Source: Mycobacterium sp. 141
Lineage (GTDB): Bacteria; Actinomycetota; Actinomycetes; Mycobacteriales; Mycobacteriaceae
Direction of reading: 5' to 3'
Assembly (NCBI RefSeq): GCF_000382405.1
Contig: NZ_KB908262.1
Span: 62,001 to 126,000, forward strand
DNA: 64,000 bases
Shown here: positions 58,725-64,000 of the stretch, in pieces
How the letters are laid out: every line of letters begins with the position of its first letter
Numbering within the stretch: the stretch's first letter is position 1
The notes under the pieces: generated by a model
Database searches by the model: none
Told to the model about the DNA's origin: nothing
The model's input: only the letters and a program-made list of their open reading frames with translations
Program-made: the position numbers and the translations under genes

Positions 58725-59893
58725 GTGGCCACGTGCACGAGCACCCCGGCCGGCTCCGGTATCCGGACACCGACTTCACTGCCCACCTCGAACTGCGCGT
58801 GGCCGGTTACGTCGAGCTCGACGAGGCAATCGGCAAGACCGTTGACGGACAACACAAGACGTGTCGTCGCGCCGCGCCACACCGCGGACTTGACCTCGGC
58901 TCGCATCGCCTCCCGGTTGCCCAGCGACACGAGTTGCAGCGCGTGCGGGCGGATACACAGCAGCGCTGCGGATCCCGGTGCCCAGTCGGCCTTGCCGACG
59001 GCAGGTTGCGGCGCCTCCGCGCTGACCGTCCGGCCGGCGATCGTCACCAGCGCGGAGGTCCCGATGACCCGGCCCACCGTGCACGGAATCAGGTTGGCCC
59101 CACCGAGGAACGCTGCAGTGAAACTGGTCGGCGGTCGTTTCCACAGATTCTCGGCGGTATCGACGTCCATCAGCCTGGCGTTGTTCATCACCACGATCCG
59201 ATCGGCCAGTGCCAGTGCCTCGGATTGATCGTGCGTGACGTAGAGCATCGCCGTATCGGGCAACGACTCCTTGAGCTGCTGCAGTTCGGCCAGCATCGAC
59301 TGGCGCAGCTGCGCGTCGAGCGCCGCGAGCGGCTCGTCGAGCAGCAGCACCTTGGGCCGGATCGCCAGCGCCCGGGCGATCGCGATGCGCTGCTGCTGGC
59401 CACCGGAAAGCTCACGGGGCAAACGCTTTCCGTAGGAGCTCATGCCGACCATGTCCAGCGCTTCGGCCACCCGTGGACCGATCTGCGCCCGCGGGACCCG
59501 CTGAGCCTTCAGGCCGAACGCCACGTTCTCGGCTACCCGCATGTGCGGGAACAGCGCATAGGACTGCAGCACCACGCCGATGCCGCGTTTGGCCGGTGGC
59601 AGGTCGGTGATGTCGCGCCCGGCCAGCCGCACCGTCCCCGACGTGGGCCGCGCGAAGCCTGCGAGCGCGCCCAGCGCTGTCGACTTCCCCGACCCGCTCG
59701 GCCCCAGCAGCGCCACCGTCTCTCCGGTGGCCACGCGCAGGTTGAAGTCGATCAGGGCCTGCGTCACGCGCTTGCCGCGCCCGTAGCGCACACCCACCCG
59801 GTCGAATGTGATTGCCGGGATGAGAGATTCCTGCTTCTCATCCTGCTCGTGTGCGGCGGTGGTCTTCGTTCCGCTCACTCGGATCTCGGTCAT
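58721..59893 (-). CDS. ABC transporter ATP-binding protein (phosphonate-type importer)
   Basis: A 390-residue ATPase that powers the importer. Walker A is GPSGSGKSTAL (about residue 62), the Q-loop VVLQSYALFPHM, signature LSGGQQQR, Walker B VLLLDEPLAALD and switch VTHDQSEA. The C-terminal ~130 residues form an OB-type regulatory/TOBE domain (PCTVGRVIGTSALV). The ATG giving MTEIRVSGTKTTAAHEQ is chosen because the substrate-binding gene stops two bases earlier; a longer frame would overlap it. Length is normal for the CUT1/PotA-like group. Confidence 0.92.
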   Translation of the reverse strand: MTEIRVSGTKTTAAHEQDEKQESLIPAITFDRVGVRYGRGKRVTQALIDFNLRVATGETVALLGPSGSGKSTALGALAGFARPTSGTVRLAGRDITDLPPAKRGIGVVLQSYALFPHMRVAENVAFGLKAQRVPRAQIGPRVAEALDMVGMSSYGKRLPRELSGGQQQRIAIARALAIRPKVLLLDEPLAALDAQLRQSMLAELQQLKESLPDTAMLYVTHDQSEALALADRIVVMNNARLMDVDTAENLWKRPPTSFTAAFLGGANLIPCTVGRVIGTSALVTIAGRTVSAEAPQPAVGKADWAPGSAALLCIRPHALQLVSLGNREAMRAEVKSAVWRGATTRLVLSVNGLADCLVELDVTGHAQFEVGSEVGVRIPEPAGVLVHVAT

Positions 59894-59894
59894 G

Positions 59895-60941
59895 TCAGTT
59901 CCCGGTGGCTTTCTGGTACTCAGCGACATCGGCGTCGAGCCCGCCGAGCACCTCGTTCCAGTCCGGCACCCACACTTCGACGCCGTTGAGCACACCGGCG
60001 GGTGTATTCGGCTGCGGTGCAATGCTACTGGCAAGGCTGTCCCGCACCGGAAGGCCCAGCGCACCGGGCGCGACGGTTTTCTGCACGGCGTCGGAGAGCA
60101 GGAAGGTCAGCAACTTCTTGGCGTTGTCGGCGTGCGGCGCACCTTTCGTGACACCGGCGACATAGGGCAGCGACACCGTGGTGCGCTTACCGTCATGAGC
60201 GGGGATGAAGATACTGAAGGTCGATCCGTCGTCCTTGATGGAACCCAGGTTCATCTGCACGTCGCCGTTGGCCACCAGCAGTTCACCGTTGCTGACCTTG
60301 GGTTGCAGCTTGCCCGTGGACGAGGACGGACCAACGTTGTTGGCTTGCAGCTTGCTCAGGTAATCGAGCGCGCCGTCACGCCCGCGCAAGTGCTGTAGCA
60401 GCACGAGCACCGCGGTACCGTCACCGGCCTGTCCCGGTGTCGAGTACTGCAGCTTGCCCTTGAACCGCGGGTCCAGCAGATCGTCCCACCCGGCCGGAGC
60501 CGGCTGAACCGACGGGTTGGCGATGAAGCTCAGCGCGTTGTTCACGATCGGCACGTACCTGCCGTCCGGCCCGACCTGCCCGGTCGCGATACCGGTGGTG
60601 TCGACCGCGCTGGGCACCAGAAGCCCGGATCTGTCCGCCTTCTGGATAAACGGCGGCAGCGTCACCAGCAGGTCGGCCTGCGGATTGGACTGTTCCTTCT
60701 CCACCCGGGATACCACTTCGCCGGAGCCTGCCTCGACCAGGTTCACCGCGATACCGGTGTCCTTGGTGAACGTGTCGAACGTCGACTTGTACCAGGCGCC
60801 AAGGCCATCGGCGCTGTAGACCGTGACGGCGCCCGCAGCGCCTGAGCCGCTTGACCCGGTGCCACCGCAGGCTGTGCTCACCATGCCGGTGAGCACGGTC
60901 GCGGCGATTGCCATCGCGCGCAGGAGATGTCGTGCCTTCAT
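59895..60941 (-). CDS. ABC transporter substrate-binding lipoprotein (2-aminoethylphosphonate type)
   Basis: A 348-residue periplasmic binding protein. The N-terminal signal (MKARHLLRAMAIAATVLTG) ends in a lipobox-like STAC followed by a Gly/Ser spacer, so it is probably lipid-anchored. The mature protein has the type II binding fold of Fe(III)/polyamine/AEP receptors: AVTVYSADGLGAWYKSTFD, VVSRVEKEQSNPQADLLVT, and LPYVAGVTKGAPHADNAKK. It follows the HAD gene by 15 bases and precedes the ATPase by one. Phosphonate catabolism genes on both sides make 2-aminoethylphosphonate the likely ligand; Fe(III) or an organic acid cannot be ruled out. Confidence 0.85.
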   Translation of the reverse strand: MKARHLLRAMAIAATVLTGMVSTACGGTGSSGSGAAGAVTVYSADGLGAWYKSTFDTFTKDTGIAVNLVEAGSGEVVSRVEKEQSNPQADLLVTLPPFIQKADRSGLLVPSAVDTTGIATGQVGPDGRYVPIVNNALSFIANPSVQPAPAGWDDLLDPRFKGKLQYSTPGQAGDGTAVLVLLQHLRGRDGALDYLSKLQANNVGPSSSTGKLQPKVSNGELLVANGDVQMNLGSIKDDGSTFSIFIPAHDGKRTTVSLPYVAGVTKGAPHADNAKKLLTFLLSDAVQKTVAPGALGLPVRDSLASSIAPQPNTPAGVLNGVEVWVPDWNEVLGGLDADVAEYQKATGN

Positions 60942-60956
60942 GAGTTCCTTCTCTGA

Positions 60957-61655
60957 TCAACCAAGCAACAACAGGTCGACGAAATCGGTGACGGATCCGA
61001 CCACGTGGGTGGCTCCGGCGGCCCGCAGCTGTTCTTCGGAATGCGCACCGGTGAGAGTGCCGGCGGCCACCGCAACGCCTGCGCGAAGCGCACTTTCGAT
61101 GTCATTGGCGGTGTCGCCGAGAGTAGCGACGTTCTCCACTCCGTCGACCTCCAACCGGAGCAACGCTGTGAGAATCAGATCCGGGTACGGCCGGCCACGC
61201 ACTCCCGGGCCCGGCGCGAGGACGAGATCGGCCAGGTCCTGCCAGCCGAGCGCGGCCAGTAGCTTGCCCTGGGTGACGGCGCTGAATCCGGTGGTCAGCG
61301 CGACCTTGATGCCAGCCTCACGCAACTCGGTGATCGCCTCTGCCGCACCGTCGATAGGCTCGGCACGCCCGCCGGCGATCAGCTCGGCGTAAGCCTGTTC
61401 GAATTCGGCGTTGGCACGCTGGGCGATGTCCTCGGCGCCGAACAATGCCCGGAATACCTCGATCTTGGACTGCCCCATGGTGTCGAGCACGTACTTGCGG
61501 GCGCGGTCGCGTTCCGGACCTTCGACGGGAAGTCCCACAGCGTTGCCTGCAATGTCGAAAGCGCTGACCACCAAGCCGCCGTCAGACACCGTGGTGCCGG
61601 CCATATCTATCACGGCGAGTTGTATGTCATCGAGTGTTATCTCATTGCTGGACAT
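60957..61655 (-). CDS. Phosphonatase-like HAD hydrolase (PhnX-like)
   Basis: A 232-residue HAD hydrolase of the phosphonatase-like group. The nucleophile motif is AVIDMAGTTVSDGGLV (Asp at about 17 with the small-residue DxAGT pattern of phosphonoacetaldehyde hydrolase). MGQSKIEVFRALF in the cap keeps the MGxxK lysine used as the Schiff base in PhnX. TTGFSA supplies motif II and LGDTANDIESALRAG motif III/IV. It would cleave a phosphonoacetaldehyde-like C-P bond, but the group called phosphonatase-like is biochemically uneven. ATG with AAGGGA eight bases upstream. First gene of the importer operon. Confidence 0.85.
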   Translation of the reverse strand: MSSNEITLDDIQLAVIDMAGTTVSDGGLVVSAFDIAGNAVGLPVEGPERDRARKYVLDTMGQSKIEVFRALFGAEDIAQRANAEFEQAYAELIAGGRAEPIDGAAEAITELREAGIKVALTTGFSAVTQGKLLAALGWQDLADLVLAPGPGVRGRPYPDLILTALLRLEVDGVENVATLGDTANDIESALRAGVAVAAGTLTGAHSEEQLRAAGATHVVGSVTDFVDLLLLG

Positions 61656-61737
61656 GCGTTTTCCCTTACTCAGAATTCGATCAGATCGGCGGTGTGCTCG
61701 GCGCCGAGAATCCCTCCACCGAACCATCGTCACGCGC

Positions 61738-61752
61738 ATGGTTGATAACCAT
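61738..61752. promoter_or_regulatory. Possible second operator for the HAD-ABC operon
   Basis: ATGGTTGATAACCAT is a perfect 6-bp inverted repeat around GAT, 83 bases upstream of the HAD start codon. Its TGGT/ACCA half-sites equal those of the operator facing the HD gene, with one extra central base. Binding by the same GntR protein to control the divergent operon is an inference. Confidence 0.45.
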
Positions 61753-61815
61753 CGCCGCTGATCACGTCCGCCCGCAGTCTTGCGGGTGTTGCGACGCCGA
61801 ACAGCAGGTTAAGAC

Positions 61816-61848
61816 TGGTATAGACCAAATGTGGTTACACTCTCGGCA
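61816..61848 (+). promoter_or_regulatory. TGGTATAGACCA operator and leaderless promoter of the HD-GntR genes
   Basis: TGGTATAGACCA (61816-61827) is, from memory, the operator sequence described for M. smegmatis PhnF, a GntR/HutC regulator of phosphate/phosphonate transport. Nine bases downstream, TACACT (61836-61841) is a -10 hexamer whose predicted start is the A of the HD-gene ATG at 61848, giving a leaderless mRNA. The operator lies in the -35/-10 spacer, the position for repression. Confidence 0.75.
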
Positions 61849-62366
61849 TGCGAGAGATCGCCGAGCTCCGCCAGGTACTGGACTCGCTGCGCGGGGTGTG
61901 GGACGAGGAAGCCGTCGACGAACTGGACCACGCATTGCAGTCGGCGGCCCGCGCACTCGATGACGATGCCGACGACGAACTGGTGCTCGCCGCAGCGCTG
62001 CACGACCTGGCCCACAGCCCACTATTCGACGGACAGGACGGCGCCGACCACCACGACCGGTTCGCGCAAGACTGGCTCACTCTCCGGTTCGGTGAGCGGG
62101 TTGGTTGGTTGGCTGGCGCGCATGTGGCGGCCAAGCGCTACCTGGCCGCGACCGATCCGACGTATGCGCTTTCCAATGCGTCGGCCCTGTCGCTGCAGCA
62201 CCAGGGTGGCGCGGGCGTGGACACGGCGTTCGTCGAGCACCCGTGGTGGCCCGACGCCCTGCGACTGCGGCACTACGACGACGCGGCCAAAGATCCGCAT
62301 GGTCGCGGAGCCACCGTGGACGACGTGATCTCTGTCGCCGAACGAATTGTCCGGCAAGGTAACTGA
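61848..62366 (+). CDS. PhnZ-like HD-domain phosphonate oxygenase
   Basis: A 172-residue HD protein strongly resembling PhnZ, the di-iron oxygenase that cleaves the C-P bond of 2-amino-1-hydroxyethylphosphonate. Shared blocks are DELDHALQSAARAL, AAALHDLAHSP (HD ligands), HVAAKRYLAATDPTYALSNA and QHQGG...WPDALRLRHYDDAAKDP. The remaining His ligands (DHHDRF, GAHVAAKRY) are present. No PhnY-type hydroxylase, which makes its substrate, is in the window. It is first in a two-gene operon with the GntR regulator and has a leaderless promoter with operator. Classification beyond PhnZ-like needs the iron-site geometry. Confidence 0.85.
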   Translation: MREIAELRQVLDSLRGVWDEEAVDELDHALQSAARALDDDADDELVLAAALHDLAHSPLFDGQDGADHHDRFAQDWLTLRFGERVGWLAGAHVAAKRYLAATDPTYALSNASALSLQHQGGAGVDTAFVEHPWWPDALRLRHYDDAAKDPHGRGATVDDVISVAERIVRQGN

Positions 62367-62369
62367 CCA

Positions 62370-63068
62370 GTGACCAAGCCGCTGCCGAAACCCTATGTGA
62401 TTCGCACAGCGCTCGACACCATGCTTGCCGATCTCGCCGAGGGCGATCCGGTACCTGCCGAACGCGAGCTCGCCGGCCGGTTCGGCGTGGCTCGCGAAAC
62501 CGTACGACAGGCGTTACACGAACTGCTCGTGGCCGGGCGCATCGAACGACGCGGTCGCGGCACCGTGCTCTCGCGTCCCAAACTCGTCCAACCCCTGGGC
62601 CTGCAGTCCTACACCGAGGGCGCAGTGGCGGCGGGACGAACCCCGGGCCGGCTGCCGGTCACCACGGAGATCATCGATGCCGGCGCTGAACACGCTGTGA
62701 GCCTTACGATTCCGGTAGGAGATCCGGTGCTGCACCTGGAGCGGGTCCTGCTCGCGGACGATCAGCGGATCGGCCTGGAAAGCACGTACTTGCCGGCGAA
62801 GCGGTTCGCCGGGCTGACCGCCACATTTGATCCCACCACCTCGCTCTATGCGGCGATCCGGGCCACGGGCGTGCAGTTCGGTTCGGCCACCGAACGGATC
62901 GAGACGGCCCTGGCGTCACCTCGCGAGGCCGAATTGCTGGAATCCACCACGACAATGCCGATGTTGCTGCTCAACCGCCGGTCACTGGACACCGACGGAC
63001 TGCCTATCGAGTCTGTACGGGCGCTCTACCGCGGAGACCGAATCGCGTTCGAGACCGTGCTGACATAA
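62370..63068 (+). CDS. GntR/HutC-family transcriptional regulator (PhnF-like)
   Basis: A 232-residue GntR-family repressor. The winged helix spans about residues 8-70: LDTMLADLAEGDPVPAERELAGRFGVARETVRQALHELL contains the helix-turn-helix in the second half. The C-terminal UTRA effector domain begins near GLQSYTEGAVAAGRTPG and ends with VRALYRGDRIAFETVL, typical of the HutC subfamily. GTG starts three bases after the HD stop. It likely represses its own operon, and perhaps the importer, by binding TGGTATAGACCA; the ligand would be the phosphonate or a derivative. Confidence 0.9.
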   Translation: MTKPLPKPYVIRTALDTMLADLAEGDPVPAERELAGRFGVARETVRQALHELLVAGRIERRGRGTVLSRPKLVQPLGLQSYTEGAVAAGRTPGRLPVTTEIIDAGAEHAVSLTIPVGDPVLHLERVLLADDQRIGLESTYLPAKRFAGLTATFDPTTSLYAAIRATGVQFGSATERIETALASPREAELLESTTTMPMLLLNRRSLDTDGLPIESVRALYRGDRIAFETVLT

Positions 63069-63114
63069 GCGATGAGCACGACGTGTGATGCCCACCGATG
63101 CAACACCTTTGGCG

Positions 63115-64000
63115 TCAACTTGCGCGTTTGGCACTTGTCGGGCGCCAGATGACCGCCATCACTGCACATCCACCGGCGAGCACCACGAATGCCATCGGGA
63201 ACGAGCCCGACGTGGCGAGTGCGCCGACCACCAAAGCGCCCATTCCGGTTCCGCTGTCGAAGCCGACATTCCAAGCCGCACTCACCGTGCCGCGGGACTG
63301 TCCGCCCGCGGTGACGAACGCCTGCACCAGGGTGAGGTTCTGCAGTCCGCCGTACGCCAGCCCGAGGAGTAGAGAGCCGACAATGATCAGCGCAGGGCTG
63401 TAGCTGATTCCCACGGCAATCACGGCCAATCCGGCAGCACCGAGATACAGCATCGGGGCAATGAATCGGGTTGCCCCGAACCGATCGGCGAAACCGCCGA
63501 TCAACCAGCGCGCGAGCGTCGCCGGTCCGGTCAGTGCCAGCAGTGCCGCGAAGGACGTTGCCGCGTTGCCGAATTGGGGTGCAAACGTGAGGACGGCGCC
63601 ACCCCCGGCGGTGATCACGACCAGTGCGCCGACCGGGCGCAGCAGCCCCCGGCTCACCCTGCGGAATTCTCCGCGCTGCACCGGAGGTCGGGGCACGGGA
63701 TGAATGACCGTCAGCGCCAGCGGTACGGCCAGCAGGGGCGCGGACCCGAACACGAAGACCGGCGTGTATCCGACGTGGTGGACCAGCCACGTCGACATCG
63801 GGGTGAGGACGAATTGTGTTGCGGCGATGGCAAGTCCGTATGCGCCGGCCGCCCGACCCCGTTGCTCCTGGGCAAACAAGCCGGCAATACCGTCGACGCC
63901 GTACACCGTGAGAATGCCGAATCCCAACCCGCGCAACGCGGCGAGCAGCAGCACCGCCGGCAGGTCGTGGGCGACGAGATGCGCGATTGCGGGGGCGCCG
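63115..64000 (-). CDS. MFS transporter, N-terminally truncated by window edge
   Basis: The C-terminal 294 codons of a major facilitator superfamily transporter; the frame runs open through the window end, so the start is outside. Visible are about nine helices, the cytoplasmic loop VIHPVPRPPVQRGEFRRVSRG between the two halves, and a basic GGFADRFGATRFIAP motif A in the second half. Substrate cannot be read from this part. It is convergent with the GntR gene, whose stop is 46 bases from this gene's stop, so it is not in the same operon. Confidence 0.85.
   Translation of the reverse strand, partial: GAPAIAHLVAHDLPAVLLLAALRGLGFGILTVYGVDGIAGLFAQEQRGRAAGAYGLAIAATQFVLTPMSTWLVHHVGYTPVFVFGSAPLLAVPLALTVIHPVPRPPVQRGEFRRVSRGLLRPVGALVVITAGGGAVLTFAPQFGNAATSFAALLALTGPATLARWLIGGFADRFGATRFIAPMLYLGAAGLAVIAVGISYSPALIIVGSLLLGLAYGGLQNLTLVQAFVTAGGQSRGTVSAAWNVGFDSGTGMGALVVGALATSGSFPMAFVVLAGGCAVMAVIWRPTSAKRAS

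Overview
This window is chromosomal DNA of a mycobacterium, most likely a non-tuberculous, M. smegmatis-like species. The DNA is GC-rich, and the gene set and order match, from memory, the M. tuberculosis stretch Rv0248c back to Rv0224c: sdhA/sdhB, flavin reductase, fadE5, fadA2, fabG4, htdX, a TetR gene, lpqI, a small secreted protein, aftD, R2lox, then the Rv0228-Rv0224c cell-envelope genes. Family names come from recognising motifs and remembered homologues; no database search was run.

Region 1 (1-2.7 kb) holds the end of a succinate dehydrogenase/fumarate reductase operon, a 53-residue protein and a flavin reductase. Region 2 (2.8-22.6 kb) is a complete trehalose polyphleate (TPP)-type glycolipid locus. 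It encodes a GAP-like membrane protein, a fatty acyl-AMP ligase (fadD23), a secreted PE-PPE-domain acyltransferase (pE), mmpL10, papA3 and a divergent 3704-residue bimodular type I polyketide synthase. Both intergenic gaps of the fadD23-pE-mmpL10-papA side carry tandem 27/28-bp repeats with a common core, and two further genes carry in-frame repeats with a related core.

Region 3 (23-32.8 kb) is a lipid-oxidation and FAS-II-like cluster: fadE5, a DUF1361 protein, a cystathionine-gamma-type PLP enzyme, fadA2 divergent from fabG4-htdX, an O-methyltransferase and a TetR regulator. Inverted-repeat operators sit in the fadE5 and fadA2/fabG4 promoters. Region 4 (32.8-46.7 kb) is cell-envelope biosynthesis: lpqI, a small secreted protein, the arabinosyltransferase aftD, R2lox, a GNAT protein, an acyltransferase-3 protein, two large membrane proteins, a GT4 glycosyltransferase and a methyltransferase. 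A 297-bp element with 38-bp inverted termini lies at 44.4-44.7 kb.

Region 5 (46.8-57 kb) is accessory. It contains a small conserved-looking protein, a relatively A+T-rich module (APC permease, cupin, TetR, trimethylamine-monooxygenase-like FMO, EutQ-like cupin) with TGACA/TGTCA inverted repeats, then RibD-like reductase, arylamine N-acetyltransferase, HD protein and FAD-linked oxidase genes. It ends with an HNH-family gene bracketed by two inverted copies of a palindromic element. Region 6 (57-64 kb) is a phosphonate uptake and catabolism cluster: an ABC importer with a phosphonatase-like HAD hydrolase, divergent from a PhnZ-like HD oxygenase and a GntR regulator, with a TGGTATAGACCA operator over a leaderless promoter. 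A truncated MFS gene closes the window.
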